Shown piece by piece: positions 1 to 11,150 of a DNA stretch of 64,000 nucleotides. Each line of letters begins with the position of its first letter. Within the stretch, counting starts at the first letter, position 1. A program made the position numbers and the translations under genes. The stretch spans positions 434,001-498,000 of the forward strand of contig JADANN010000319.1 of the NCBI GenBank assembly GCA_018806985.1, in the 5' to 3' direction. The notes beneath the pieces are model-generated. The model did not search any database, had not been told where the DNA came from, and worked only from the letters and a program-made list of their open reading frames with translations. The stretch is from Angiostrongylus vasorum (lineage: Eukaryota > Nematoda > Chromadorea > Rhabditida > Metastrongylidae).

Positions 1-190
1 ATGCTGTAGTTGAAATCAACGGGTGATGATGGCACTGGTAGACAGAAAAACTGGCTGAGACACCTGCGAAATGAAGGACGCGTATGGTGTGGTGTGAACG
101 CGATAGCCTCCGGAAAGGGCAATAGCGCGTTCGTTCCTCACCGCAGACACCTGTGGCACGGAGTTTCACAAAGAGATCTCACTCCTATTG
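1..190 (+). repeat. SINE-B copy, left part cut by window edge
   Basis: Matches the SINE-B family repeated at 37.1, 56.3 and 62.7 kb. The tRNA-like head reads TGGTGTGGTGTGAACGCG (A-box-like) followed by GCGTTCGTTCCTCACC (B-box-like). It is diverged from the other copies. The window starts inside the element. Confidence 0.75.
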
Positions 191-574
191 CCGATTTTCC
201 CAGTCTATCCAACATATACCTTTTCATTTTCCTTTTTGAGATCTTCCTGCATGAGAGAACAATAAGAAAAATAGACACGTTTTCTGTAACGAGATCTCGC
301 ACTAGATAGGGCATTTCTGAAATATACTTCGATAAGTGCAATATAATTGACCTCCTCCTGAGGTGTCAGAGAGCAGTCGGTCATCCCTTTATTTTGATAC
401 ACTCAAATCAAATAACTACGGGCATGAACAGTTTTGACTGTGTGGTTGATAGTATGATGCTGAGGAATAACAGGGCGGTCCATGTTCTGCTTCTTCAGTA
501 TCCTCCCCTTATCCATGTGATCCCTTCAGAGATTCCTTCTAATACATGCACCATTGATGCAACTTCACCCCTAC
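191..574. other. No clear gene
   Basis: Short open frames exist on both strands. A minus-strand stretch near 310-385 reads like coding (MTDCSLTPQEEVNYIALIEV) but has no convincing acceptor. I cannot support a gene here. Confidence 0.3.
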
Positions 575-795
575 ATCGTTAAAGGTGAATGAATGCAAAT
601 TTGTATCTATAAAATATCTCATGGTGGTCTACCAATATACCAGGGTAATTATATTATCCTCCCAGAGAAATCTGGCACCAATTTGGTGATCCGGGGTGGA
701 TGGTAAGCTTGGCCAACCCAAGGAGCGAGATCGAACCGCCGATCAAATGTGTATTGCGAGACACCTCTAACCAATGTGCTACAGGTGCCGCCGTC
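575..795 (-). repeat. Degraded SINE-A copy
   Basis: Follows the SINE-A consensus in reverse: body with TATTATCCTCCCAGA and CTGGCACCAATTTG, then a B-box-like GATCGAACC and an A-box-like region at the right end. Many substitutions indicate an old copy. Confidence 0.6.
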
Positions 796-908
796 GAAGG
801 ATGAACCAAAGTGGTTTGTTTTATGTTTCCTACCTTAGATAAGCTAGCATGGGTATTTCATTTTTTAAAATGTCGACGGATGTCTCTGGATTGCCAAGTT
901 GACTTCAG

Positions 909-991
909 GTTTCTCTGAAGAATACTACATAGTCGGAGTGAGTGAAAATGACATGGCTCCGAGCGATATCGTCGAACCTCAGCCACAATAG
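909..991 (+). CDS. Candidate terminal exon, unknown protein
   Basis: A 3' splice site (TTGACTTCAG) is followed by 27 sense codons and a TAG stop. The peptide begins GFSEEYYIVGVSEND and ends EPQPQ, an acidic, proline-containing tail that reads like real coding sequence. The family is not recognised and earlier exons would lie outside the window. A minus-strand exon of another gene sits just to the right, so a strand assignment error is possible. Confidence 0.35.
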
Positions 992-1102
992 GAAATATTT
1001 ACCAACACTGTTTTAACTTATCCAATGAAGATATTGCTAATTCATATGCAATTTAAACTTAAGTCCTTTTCTAGGTATAAGTGACTTAACAAATCAATCT
1101 AC

Positions 1103-1224
1103 CTGAACTTCCTTGTGTCTGACATGAAGTTGTAGACTTGCACAGTCATCGCTCGCAGATAGAGTTGGACGAATAAGAAGATCAACGAAGCTATTGCCAC
1201 TATTCGAATTAATGGTGGATTCTT
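1103..1224 (-). CDS. Candidate exon with membrane segment
   Basis: Acceptor TTTACTGTCAG, 122 coding nucleotides, donor AG|GTAGAT. The peptide contains IRIVAIASLIFLFVQLYL followed by a polar tail (NFMSDTRKFR), as in the last membrane span of a small multi-span protein. It resembles what the gene at 3886-5463 would need after its third span. However, the splice phase does not join directly to those exons, so it may belong to a neighbouring paralogue. Confidence 0.4.
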
Positions 1225-1499
1225 CTGACAGTAAATCGCCTTAATGTAGAGAATTGATTCGTTTGTTCCGGTTTTTATTTCGTAAAGATTATTTTTAGTA
1301 GTTCTCTCCTACAAAATTTCACGATAGAACTCGTAGGCTAAAGCAGGTTCGATAATAAACCCAATCTTTCACTATTCCTTACCATCGCTCTTCTTCTTAA
1401 GTTTGTTTTTCATTATGGAGAATAATAATGGGAGGAGGGGTGAGGGTAGGTAAATGCTAAAATTGTCTCGCAGATTAAGAAATAACGCTTGACACTGCT

Positions 1500-3060
1500 C
1501 GTATGGTACTCCCAACAGATTATTTTGGCCCATGACACGGTTTGGATATGGTTCGTGGAGCAGAGCTATATGGGAATCCTACTTGTTCAACGGGTTGTGT
1601 CTCATTCAAAGTCTTGATATGCGCAATCTTTTTGAGCAGCTTGTAGATAGCGTGCACAGAACAAGCATATCAGACGATAATTGCGAAGATCTCTTCGGTC
1701 ACCCTTCTTGCGTAAGATGACCATGCGCAACTTTTTCCACTGGTCGGGAACTTTCTCCTATTGAAGGCTAGAAGTCACACAGGTTGCGAGAAGTACATTT
1801 AATTTGTGCCTCCAGCTCTAAGGAAATCGGCTATGATATTATCAGGTCTTAGAGCTGTGCCTCTGTTCATGCTTTCGATTGCAACTCGAACCTCAGAGGT
1901 TAAAAAGTACAATCCCGCGCGGTTTCTCTCCAAAGGGGTTTCGGGTCCTAGACGAAGGTCCAGAACGGCGATTGGTCCAGAACGCTCCTGTTTTCCATTT
2001 CTCAGCCGTTATCATGGCAGGATGTGGTGATATTTCCATTTTCACAAATATACTGAGATATGAGCAAAACTAGGAAGCTCAAGTTGGATTCGAACTCGAG
2101 AATACCCTTTCCGAGAGCAGCTCAGCTTAATGGGTTCCATGCCGATGTTGCTCTCCAGGTCGTTCCTTTCGACGGGCGACTGTTGATAGCACCGTTAGGG
2201 CAAAAAACTGGCTGAGAGAAAGGTAAAGCAAGGGCATCGATTGGTGCAGTGAACAGCACATGAAACCCAGGAAAGGGTAATCGTGGGTTCAAAACTCACA
2301 CGAGGTTTCGAGTTTTCCTCATGTCTCAGTATCCTTGTGGCTTTATTTCACGTAATAAACTGCATAGAAAATTAGGCAGCAAATAAAAGTAAAAACCTTG
2401 TGAGTTCTATTGTCTTCCACCACGGTAGACAGGGGGAACCTCATAGGAGCACAGATTCCTACAGTATTTCTTCAGAGTAGATGGTTTTCCAGCTGCACCC
2501 AAGAACTTTTTCTGCCTATATTGATGTTAATTCTCCTGTAAAGATCCTCCACAAATGCATTTGTTATCAGCCGTGTTAGGCGCTTTGCAGTAGAATCACG
2601 CTTCAGTTTCCTTTTTCTTTTCGAGCGATTCGCTAGTAGTAATGGATATGCGGTCCGAACTTCTTGTTAGAGGAACTGAGGCAAGTTCAGCACAAGTTCT
2701 AAGCCCTAAGACGAACAGCTTGTAGCCTCGGTGGGATAATTCTTTATCAGGCAATCATATGAAGATAGGATTTCATTGAGTATATTCTCGTCGTACACTG
2801 CTTTTTCCAAAAAACTACTTTTCTAGTTATTTTTGGAGATTGAGAGGAGTTCCTTCGCACCTTACGGCTGAGTTGAATCTGCGCACCGAGAAGGCGATTA
2901 TCGGATCCAGTACAGAATCCAGGCACCAATGAGGTGTCAAAGAGGCACCATCTAATGTTAACGAGTATATGGTCCATAATGGCAAGCGTCGTGCGTTGAG
3001 CAGACTCCCATCTTTATTTTCGACTTCCTGTCTTCCCAGAAAATGAATTCTCATTGAGGA
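1500..3060 (-). mobile_element. RTE-type non-LTR retrotransposon relic (family 2)
   Basis: Read on the minus strand, 3054-2747 encodes the end of an apurinic-type endonuclease domain (MDHILVNIRWCLFDTSLVPG, then GSDNRLLGAQI). The stretch 1990-1530 encodes the start of the reverse transcriptase with RTE-like blocks: TALRPDNIIADFLRAGG, an RR.FP..W-type block, a KKGDR.DLRNYR-type block and a Q..EQ.GF-type block. The frame is broken many times. A SINE-B lies inside it at 2120-2400. The element is dead and truncated at both ends. Confidence 0.7.
2120..2400 (+). repeat. SINE-B variant nested in RTE relic
   Basis: Begins with the family's AGCTCAGCTTAATGGGTTC block and has GGTGCAGTGAAC (A-box-like) and GTGGGTTCAAAACTC (B-box-like). 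It ends in the usual 3' block ending GCAGCAAATAAAAGTA. Its tRNA head differs from the main SINE-B type and resembles the copies at 24.09 and 25.65 kb. Confidence 0.65.
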
Positions 3061-3496
3061 GACGCCCTGTCATTTCGATCTCCGACATTTCATAACGGAA
3101 ATTTCCTTCTACGAATTAGAAAAGCTCCGTCATCTAAGTGGCTTATGTTGGTCTTACTGTTGTTTCTCGCTTATAGGAGAGCCACGTGGAATTTTATGTG
3201 ACCAGTGGTCTAGAAAAAAGAGCAAGGGTCGTCGTCTGAAAACCGTTCTGGTGCTATGCGCGCGGAGCAAGAAGCAATATTCATTGCATGTTGTGGGCGT
3301 ATTCGTCTGCTCAAGTTCCAGTGACGTCCTATGCAACCCGAGATTTGGTTGTCTCTCACCATTTGTATCAATGCCAGACCTCTTAGAGGGCAGCACTCAA
3401 TGCCAGAATGCCAGTGTAGGGGGGGCAATAAGACTAGATTGTTTATCTATAAGTGATTTGTGGTTGTCTGGAGTCGCGAGGTCAAATTAGTTGGAG
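3061..3496. other. No recognisable gene
   Basis: Contains overlapping open frames on both strands without splice context or a family match. It is probably older RTE sequence, since it abuts the endonuclease relic. Confidence 0.3.
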
Positions 3497-3722
3497 CTCA
3501 GGTCATCACTACCACAGGATTTCACCGGCGCATGTGGATCAGAGGTAGATTTGGAATCAAGCGACAGGATTGTGGCGATCCCTGGTATTGATTTACTCTT
3601 AGCTAGCTTTCGGATGGAAACGTTGGACTTCTTCCCAGCTTAGGAGACCTTGCTGCGAGGATAAATAACCCGCAGTTCGACATCCAGAAGCACCCCCTCG
3701 CCAGAGATGAGGCGATAAACCT
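3497..3722 (+). repeat. Repeat C, diverged copy
   Basis: Contains the family blocks GGTATTGATTTACTCTTAGC, GATGGAAACG and CAGCTTAGGAGACC and ends near ATGAGGCGATAAACC. This is the oldest-looking of ten copies. It lacks the terminal block that carries the AAGT repeats. Confidence 0.7.
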
Positions 3723-3885
3723 GAACGAGACAGAACAGGTACTGTTGTAAAGGAAGAGGGCATGGAGGTTTGTCTAAGTGAACATAATATTCCAGACTTA
3801 GTGACACCTTTTCGACACGACAAGGTGAAAAGTCATTGAAGAGACTCCTTTCAGAGTGGCTCGATGGTCAGAGAGTAGGCGACTG

Positions 3886-5463
3886 CTAATATAATTCAAC
3901 ATAGGCTGTGTCATTCACATCTTTAACTTCCTCATTGCTACTTTGGAAAAGGAATCTACCTCTGTTTAGTGCTAGTTGATCTAACATGCACAGCATAGAC
4001 TGAAAGGAGAAATATCTAGTTTTATATAGCAGGTATAGCAGAAACTAGAAGGGAAAAACAAGATATTCGCAATCCAATGCCGAGATTAATAGAAAGTAGA
4101 TCTTAGAGATTGAAAGGGAAAAGCTTCTCTATGAGCCTATCATGCCCTTAAGTTTCCAAGTCCTCCAAATATCGAAAATTTGTGAGGAGCTGCAGAAAAA
4201 AGGAATGCATTTCGTTATATGTGACCTGCAAGACGCAGTTTCTAAGTGATAATTGGCTATTACTTCATTTCGAACCGCTGCAAATATTATATTGAATGGG
4301 TGGATACAAAAGAAAGTCGAAATAAACTCAGTAGAAGTTTCTGAATACGTCCAAGTGCTTAGACTAGTGTGAGTGATGGAAGACAACACTAAATGATAGT
4401 GAATGGTAACACATACAGCTCTAGATCGATATAGCAAGGCGAACTCTGTAATGTTCTCAACCTTTCAAGTTCACCATCTACTAAAAAAGCATCGACTGTC
4501 AAAAAACTAACATCATTCGCTCTTTGCTGGAATTTGTTAGCGGACGAGTTTCATTATTGGTGCAGACGCCATGAAATTAGGGCTTTTCACCGTCAGGCGC
4601 GTTATGTGTGAGTATAACTTATAGCTAACCAATGACTGACATTCAATTTGTTCTTCTAGCTAACTGCATCGTATTACCTCCCTCGTTGTAGCCGCCCAGA
4701 TCTGCTGCCAAAGCAAAAGCAGCATCAAGTAGTAGAAATACGCATGTTGTGTATTGAAACAACAGTTGTATGCGTAGCAAACGTGCTCTTCGTTCCAAAA
4801 TGGCAACAACAAAAAGTACCTAGAACAGGTGAGTTGACAAAACAGTCATCTGTCTTGCCATCTGTCTACTTGCACATCCATAATCCATAACTGGTAACTT
4901 TTCAAGATTGTAATTTTTAGGCATTGCATTATCAAAAGCAACTCTATCTGAATTCTAATGCACCCAAAGGGTTACGGTGGTCACATGGTTTCTTAACTGC
5001 AAGAGCACCTTTAAAACAAAACGCCACAAAGATAGAAAGACACTGGACACACTTTACTGGATATATAACTGTGTAAGAATGTTAACATACCTTAAACGAA
5101 TAAAATATCGAATACTGTCCAACAGCCAAGAAGAAAACAAGTAACGGTAAACGTGTATCTTCACAATTAGTGAGATTTAGGATGTAATGTAGTATATTCA
5201 GTAAGTATGAAAAGAAACCAAAGGCGCATTCGATTAGACAAACAGTCATCGCCCTAAAACCGATAAAAAGTGAGACAATAGAGCTCCAAGAAAAAAGAGA
5301 ATACTCGATGGTGTTGACCAAAAATTCTATGACTGGTTACGGTAAATCCAAAGATGCTCAGAAAATATTTTAAATCTCAAATTTTTAAAAAACATTTGGA
5401 AAAAGAACATTCTCACCATGATGGTGTTGCAGGCACTCCTGTACTCATCCAGAAAAATGGCAT
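3886..5463 (-). CDS. Small multi-span membrane protein, five exons
   Basis: Five exons with canonical borders and consistent phases: 5417-5463, 5091-5253, 4678-4819, 4226-4277 and 3886-3961, together 480 nt for 159 residues. The start is ATG directly after an ATATCAG acceptor, as for a trans-spliced nematode mRNA ([15 protein letters not shown]). Three hydrophobic segments are visible: [36 protein letters not shown] running into VLFVVAIL, and [17 protein letters not shown]. They are separated by a basic ERRARLLR turn and followed by GGYNEG. The layout resembles small tetraspan-like nematode proteins, but a fourth span is absent from this model. An exon with such a span (1103-1224) lies downstream. 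The first three exons are the firmest; the last two rest on phase and acceptor quality. Function is unknown. Confidence 0.6.
4076..4100 (+). repeat. Solitary PLE-type terminal stem-loop
   Basis: AATGCCGAGATTAATAGAAA matches the terminal block of the Penelope-derived hairpins elsewhere in the window, without a neighbouring ribozyme-like core. It lies in the last intron of the membrane-protein gene and is probably the stub of a lost insertion. Confidence 0.45.
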
Positions 5464-5710
5464 CTGATATTTTGGCAACGAAGCATCAAATCTGGAAGCA
5501 AAAAAGGGACTGAGAAACATGGATGTCACAAAGTTTGTGGAATTTGATGGAAGATTACTGTAATGTTTCCTTGAAGATTATTCGATTTTTACGTTTATTT
5601 GCTGATGAATTAAAATAGCTCTTCGTCAGTAGTGGTTAGTTCTATGGGACCGCAACTAATGTCATGAAGACAACTCTGTCTCCTGGGTCGGGAAACCGTT
5701 ACTACACTAA

Positions 5711-6030
5711 GCTGGGAGGACAGCAGCACTGACTTGATACATCAGTAGCCCACTGCGAGTCCTTTTTATAATCCAGATATGTACTTCATAACCTCTACGA
5801 TATTTAATGAAGTCGAATGCATAACGCATTTTCAAGGTACGGATCAACGCCGAATGCCTTATTAAGCGACTGAGCTGGGAGGACAGCAGCACTGACTTGA
5901 TACATCAGTAGCCCACCGCGAGTCCTTTTATAACCCAGATATGTACTTCATAACCTCTAAGATATTTAATGAAGTCGAATGCATAACGCATTTTCAAGGT
6001 ACGGATCAACGCCGAATGCCTTATTAAGCT
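5711..6030 (+). repeat. 163-bp tandem duplication of SINE-A body
   Basis: Two nearly identical units start at 5711 and 5874, both beginning GCTGGGAGGACAGCAGCAC and ending GCCTTATTAAGC. Each is the 3' body of SINE-A (with AATGAAGTCGAATGCATAAC) without a tRNA head. The few differences indicate a recent local duplication. Confidence 0.85.
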
Positions 6031-7279
6031 TAAATAAAAAGCACATCATAGAAAATCACCGTTCCGGTCCAACAAGCTCCTGAACCTCGATTGGTGTGTT
6101 TATAGGCCAAAAAAATTGCATCTCTGAAAGTGCACAGATTAAATACAAGTTATCAATTTAACCCTTGTAAACAATAGTTAACTTGCAACGTCCGTGCTCC
6201 AAACGAACATCCTGTAATTGGCCGTCTACTGATTCTATATAGATTTTCTGCTACTTGGCCATATTTCCATACGAAAACATGGCAAAAGCCGCGTAAATTT
6301 AAATCAAGGTTTCTAGCCCTTTAGAAAAGAAGAATACTACCTCCAAACTTCTAATAACGTTTATTTTATAAAAATCGAATGAGCCTACGATCTCGGTTTT
6401 TCAGATCCATCCATATATCACTGCATTCCGTTCTTAGCTTAGTGAAAGTTTCTTCAATTCTCTCCCAAATGAAGGGTTTCAACATCGTCGTCGGATATCC
6501 CAACCTTGTCTGTTTCTCAAATTATCCGTTGGTTGTCTAAAACATAATAAAGACAGTTGAAAAACGACGATTCTGAAGCATTTTCTCGTCGAATTAAGCA
6601 GTCAAGTAGCTAAATGGTAGAGAAAAGAAAACGGAATGGGTAAGCAAAGCTTAGAATCTAGGTAGTTTCTTTTGAAAATGAAATGAGCAGTTATCCATAC
6701 AAGGTCAAAAATCTTTTTAATGTAGATTGTTCTTAATAATTGCTCTTTTAATACGGAATGAAGAATGATTCCCTGAAAGAACAGATGAGATGTACTCAGT
6801 GTTGATTCCAAGCGCAGGATAGATTCCAAAAGTTGCGCGGGGTTAAATGGCAACCCATAGATGCAAGGCAGTCCACACATTCGAAAAACAGACCTCACAA
6901 TTTAAAGCCGTTTTCAATTTGTAAGAAGAATTTGACAAGAAAAACCGCACAGAAACCCAATAGGTAGCACCATGAAAGCTTTGAGAAATTGTAAATTGTA
7001 ATGTAGTTTGAAGAATCCTGACCACTAGTTAAAACAAAATTGAACAGAAGGAAAGAGATGAAAGTGAGACAGACGGGTGATATATGATATATGAATATGA
7101 TGAATGATAAGGTGCTGTTGAATTTCGGCGTGTTCCTAATCCGTCTTCGTCGACATTCTATTCCACGACGCCTCAAACGCGATCTGCATGTTTGTGAAGC
7201 GCCATCCTTCCACATGAATGACTTCATACGACAGATAGTCAATGCATACGATATGATAGAAAGTTTTAACAATTATAGA
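6031..7279. other. Intergenic, mostly unassigned
   Basis: The only coding-like stretch is minus 6366-6485, a 39-residue frame starting MLKPFIWERIEETFTKLRTE and ending RRLIRFL. It has a weak acceptor upstream and no recognised family. Two long overlapping minus-strand frames at 6600-7270 have biased, hydrophobic translations and no splice context. Confidence 0.3.
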
Positions 7280-7410
7280 CTGACGTAAGTGGATTCCCAT
7301 CATACACGGCAGAACGTAATGACCGGAATAGGTTGGTAACGAGAAGGCGCCGAGGAATTGGGTGTAAAACAATGCGGCAACGCCACAGTTCAAAGGTCGG
7401 TTTCTAAGTG
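7280..7410. mobile_element. TTAA-flanked MITE, degraded copy
   Basis: The right end CTAAGTG followed by TTAA, and internal blocks AAGTGGATT and AACGTAATGACC, match the better-preserved copies at 11688 and 28051. The left terminal repeat has decayed. Confidence 0.5.
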
Positions 7411-7995
7411 TTAATCAGTATGTTAAAAAAACATTTCAGGTGTGGAATATTCCAGAGTACGGTATGAAGTCTGAAGTGAAATTTCTCGACTGTCTAGACA
7501 TCGAAAAATCCGTCTGTAAAGCAAAGATTTGCATAAGAGGTAGAGAGGGAGGAAGAAAAACGAAGATGCACCCTATGATTCTTTAGAGTCCTCTAAAATG
7601 GGCAGGATCCAAAGAAACAATAATCACTATGCAATAAATATTGTATTAAGGATGTCGTTCCAGTTTATCAAGAACATTATAACTTCTAGAGACATTGAGA
7701 GATTTCGTCCATAGATTTCCTCGTAAGATGATCAGGAAGTAATTTCAAATAAATTGAAGAACCATGACATAAACAAGAAAGAAAAAAGTAGACAGCATCA
7801 ACTGTCAAAAAAGATTAGATTTGACTACTGCCTAACCCTGGGCCAAACTTGATTAACGGCCAATATTCCCGGACAAAACTTGACCATTACCTAACATCCA
7901 TGGACCACTGAAAAGCTTCATAAGCACCAACACAAAGCTCACGAATAGTAGTATTCATTAAACTTAAGGCGATCGATCGAACAGCTATGCAACTT

Positions 7996-8400
7996 TTATT
8001 CGGCTAGAGATTCGACGTCATCGCCTTCCCTCGGAGCTGGTGATCCTAGTTGATGTCCACAGTTCTTCGCACTTCCGACGAGGTGTCTTCGTTGTCGTAT
8101 CAAGTCGGATCTTCTTGAGTGGAACACCGCACAAATGAAGCAATCTCATCCTGTGATGCTGTTCTATACAGTACGATTGTTGTCGCTAGGACTGCCCGGT
8201 GATAACAACTTGTTTTTTTCCATCACCGGGTGAGATTGCCTCATTTGAGCGGCGTTCCACTGAAGAGGACGCCACTCGATGCGACGAGGAAGACCCTAAA
8301 TCGAGAGTACAAAGAACTGTGGACATGAACTCGGATCACCAGCTCCGAGGAAGACGAAGACGTCAAAGCGTTAGCCGAATAAAATCTCTATAACGATATC
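7996..8400. mobile_element. PLE-derived foldback element, GACG type
   Basis: Two arms of about 165 bp (7996-8158 and 8222-8385) are inverted copies around a 63-bp centre. Each arm carries a hammerhead-like core with a GACG/CGTC stem. The right, sense copy is at 8343-8375 and reads CGAGGAAGACGAAGACGTCA then AAGCGTTAGC; the left one is antisense. Sequence right of 8400 belongs to the same element but is interrupted by another hairpin at 8434. Confidence 0.7.
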
Positions 8401-8433
8401 GTGTAAGGTCAACAATTTAAACACATGTTGATT

Positions 8434-8644
8434 GATTCTTTCTACTTCTGTTTAGCAAACACGAGGTGTTATTTTATTTCTTTATTTACGTACAAGGTCA
8501 TGTTTCGCCCGATTTCGCCTTCCTCAGAGTCTGGAAAGGTTCTGGGAAGTAAAGAAATAAAACAACACCTCGTGTTTGCTAAACAGAAGTAGAAGGAATT
8601 GTTCAATCAATGCCGACGTTAATAGAAAATCGGACGTGGGAGTT
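8434..8644 (+). mobile_element. 211-bp PLE-derived hairpin with 11-bp TSD
   Basis: Flanked by ACATGTTGATT at 8423-8433 and 8645-8655. Inverted arms (AGCAAACACGAGGTGTTATT and its complement) enclose one antisense ribozyme-like core at 8500-8528. The element ends with the common stem-loop GCCGACGTTAATAG...AAATCGG. It is inserted into the GACG-type element on its left. Confidence 0.75.
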
Positions 8645-8789
8645 ACATGTTGATTAGGCGAGCGGAGGTTAAAGAAAGGTCAGTTTTTGAGACACTACTA
8701 GGCTGCTTAATTTCTTTTATGTGTTTTAGCAATAATTTGCTTTAAAATACAGTACCACCACATACGACGATAAAACTGACCTTATGCAT

Positions 8790-9905
8790 TTTGACTTCGC
8801 ATAATTTTTTTTATAATACAAATTGTATTTTTGACGAATTTTGGAGAATAAAATTTAAGCTGCCAAGACAGGAAACTTCTGGCAGATCTATTTGTTCGAG
8901 TTCAAACCGGGATGTAAGCGGCGCAATGATCGCTCTAAACATTAATGAGGTCAAGTGTAGGGTTAGCGAGCGCATAGTGCGGTGTTGGTTTGGAAAAATT
9001 TCGTCGTTGTCAATTCGACGTTGAAGATGAGGGAGGTCACGTACGTCCGTCTGCCGTCGACGACGTGGAACTGATGGATTGGTGGAAGTAAATAGACACA
9101 CAACTGTTCGAGAATTCTCAGAGGAACTCTATGTAAACAATCCGAGTATTTAAGCATTTGTTTTGGAACATCGAAATACGATTTTTAAAGCCGGAGAAGC
9201 TCCACACATAGATGTCGCACGAACTGAATGACAAAAAAATCGGCAATTTGAGGCATTACTGAGGGTTCTTCTGCGCAACCAGAACGACCTGTTTCTTAAC
9301 CATATTATGATGTGCGCCAAGAATGGCTTTCTCTACGAAAACCGGCGACGACCAGCCTAGTGGTTAGACCGCGACAAAGCTGTGTAGTAATTTTCACAGC
9401 CGAAATTCTAGCAAAAGATCATGCCAACCGTTTGCTGGTTTGCTGCTGGTTTAATCCAATGCAGCTTCCGGAATCCGAGTAAACCGAATATGGTAGGGAA
9501 GTACGTCCAGAAAATCAGCGAAATACACCACAAGTTTCAAGGTCTTCGACGGACATTGCTCGACAGAAAAATACAACGAGAACACGGAGCCACACGTCGC
9601 ACTACCGGCACTGCAGAAATTGAGCAAACTGGGCTACGAAACTCTGTATCGTCTACCATACTTGTAGAATCTCATGCCTACCGATTATCCCTTTTTCAAG
9701 GGGTTACGATAATTTTCTTTAGCAGAAATGCTACAGAAAGCAAGCCGCGGGTGAGACTACCTTCTACGGCTTCATCGCCTCAAGAATTTTATGCAACCGC
9801 TACACATTCTTTTGTTAAATGTGCAGATCGTAATGTTGATTCGGAATCGAGATATGCCACTCTAAAAAACAGACTGGAATCCGCCATTAGTTCTCGAACA
9901 ACATA
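8790..9905 (+). pseudogene. mariner transposase relic
   Basis: Several frames together follow a mariner (Tc1/mariner) transposase. A helix-turn-helix part lies near 8960-9110 (SERIVRC.FGKIS, then a GRPSAVDD-like block). The stretch 9210-9330 carries HELNDKK and LLRNQND-type blocks. The largest frame, 9421-9906, starts MPTVCWFAAGLIQCSFRNP and matches the catalytic-domain segment in which mariner elements carry WWSAAGLIHY-like sequence. Multiple frameshifts and stops make it non-functional. Terminal inverted repeats were not identified. Confidence 0.75.
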
Positions 9906-10098
9906 ATATTAAGCTGAACAAAGCGAATTGGAACCGATCAGAAGGATCATGAACGGAAACGGTCACGAAGAAATAATATCATCTACATGAAACGAAAAGG
10001 AATAAAAAATGAGTTCTTTACAGAAAAATGAGAAATAACGGAGAACAGTGAGGAAAGCAGAATGCAAGAACTATTCGAAAAGTATGAACAGCGACAAG

Positions 10099-10431
10099 TC
10101 ATGGTGGATAACTTCTAATAAAGTCAAAAGATCGATCATCATTCATTAAGGCTCTTGAATGAAGACGAAGACGCTGTGGCATATGACCCATAAAATTGTC
10201 AGCGTCAATAACGTACTTATCATTAACAGTTGTTTTCTCTTGTGGCATTTTTTTGTCTGTCATCTCTATGTACCGATGTTTTTTTGTGGGTAACTGTTGT
10301 AGACCAAGTGACTGAAGGCAGAAGAATGGAGCATAGAGAGAGCTGAACAGAGGATTAGAACTAAATATCGCGTATGTTGAAGAGGTATCGAACGTTGTCT
10401 GGATTTTTTGTACCAATGATTTATGTTCCAT
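10099..10431 (-). CDS. Candidate coding exon, unknown
   Basis: A 110-codon open frame. The C-terminal half (MPQEKTTVNDKYVIDADNFM, ending DFIRSYPP) reads as soluble protein, while the N-terminal part is low-complexity. A short protein starting at MTDKKMPQEK is possible. It lies just downstream on the same strand of the exon at 10479-10639 and may be part of the same gene. No family was recognised. Confidence 0.35.
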   Translation of the reverse strand: MEHKSLVQKIQTTFDTSSTYAIFSSNPLFSSLYAPFFCLQSLGLQQLPTKKHRYIEMTDKKMPQEKTTVNDKYVIDADNFMGHMPQRLRLHSRALMNDDRSFDFIRSYPP

Positions 10432-10478
10432 GACAAAGATTTGATGCGAAGTTCGTTCGACGGGTACTACTAAAGCAC

Positions 10479-10639
10479 TTAGAATACAATGAAAGTCGGA
10501 ATGCCTTTCGTGAACATTAGACGATGAGCACGCTGCTTACGGTAGTAGCGTAGTGCCGGAAGCGATTTGACAGTCGCGGAACGCTCGCTGTCCGTTTGGT
10601 CGTCGTCGTCGTCAACAGTGACAACGATGTTGTGACGGG
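10479..10639 (-). CDS. Candidate terminal exon with acidic run
   Basis: Acceptor AATGTGCAG is followed by a frame reading RHNIVVTVDDDDDQTDSERS, then a basic stretch (RYYRKQRAHR), ending GIPTFIVF and a TAA stop. The composition is protein-like. The family is unknown; a preceding exon would lie beyond the SINE-A at 10877. Confidence 0.4.
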
Positions 10640-10876
10640 CTGCACATTAGCCTCCTACCGCCCCACTACATCTATAGCTAACATTTTAAACTAAACGTCC
10701 TTATCGATTTATTTTTGCGGCACGAAATTTTAAGAATGATGAAAGTGAGAAAAAAAACTGAGAAAAAGGGAGGTTATGAAAGCTGAGCCGCTGTTTGGTG
10801 AGAACATTCATTAAGTATTTAGCTAAGAAGAGGAATGAAATAGATGGGACGGAAGAAAACAGGGATAAAAGAATAA

Positions 10877-11150
10877 ATGGTAAAAACGTTCGGCGTCTAG
10901 AAAACAATCCATTAGGGATTGTACCATGCATTCGACTCCATTCGTAGCATCGCAGAGGTGAATGGATGTACATGTGACGTATACTGGCGGTGACCCTGCC
11001 AGTTCGCCCAGGTGATTGTTTTTATCCTTCCAGGCATGTCTAGTACCAATTTTCCGACCCCCGAAAAAGTGGAGAGCTTGGCGAGCACGAGACGAGGAAT
11101 TGAACTAGATAGGTGTATGATAGAGCACCTGCAACGACTGCGTTACACGT
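10877..11150 (-). repeat. SINE-A copy, diverged
   Basis: Reverse-strand SINE-A with the blocks CATGCATTCGACTCCATT, ATCCTTCCAGGCATGTCTAG and an A-box-like end (CAACGACTGCG). A short imperfect direct repeat (AGTAATCGACCAACT/AGTAATCGACCAACC) follows at 11166-11250. Confidence 0.7.

Noticed and set aside
6895..7272. 125-codon minus-strand frame
   Set aside because: Low-complexity hydrophobic and arginine-rich translation, overlapping another long frame, with no splice signals or family match.
7136..7393. 85-codon minus-strand open frame resembling a membrane protein
   Set aside because: Its first part overlaps a decayed TTAA MITE copy (7280-7410), so the translation is repeat sequence.
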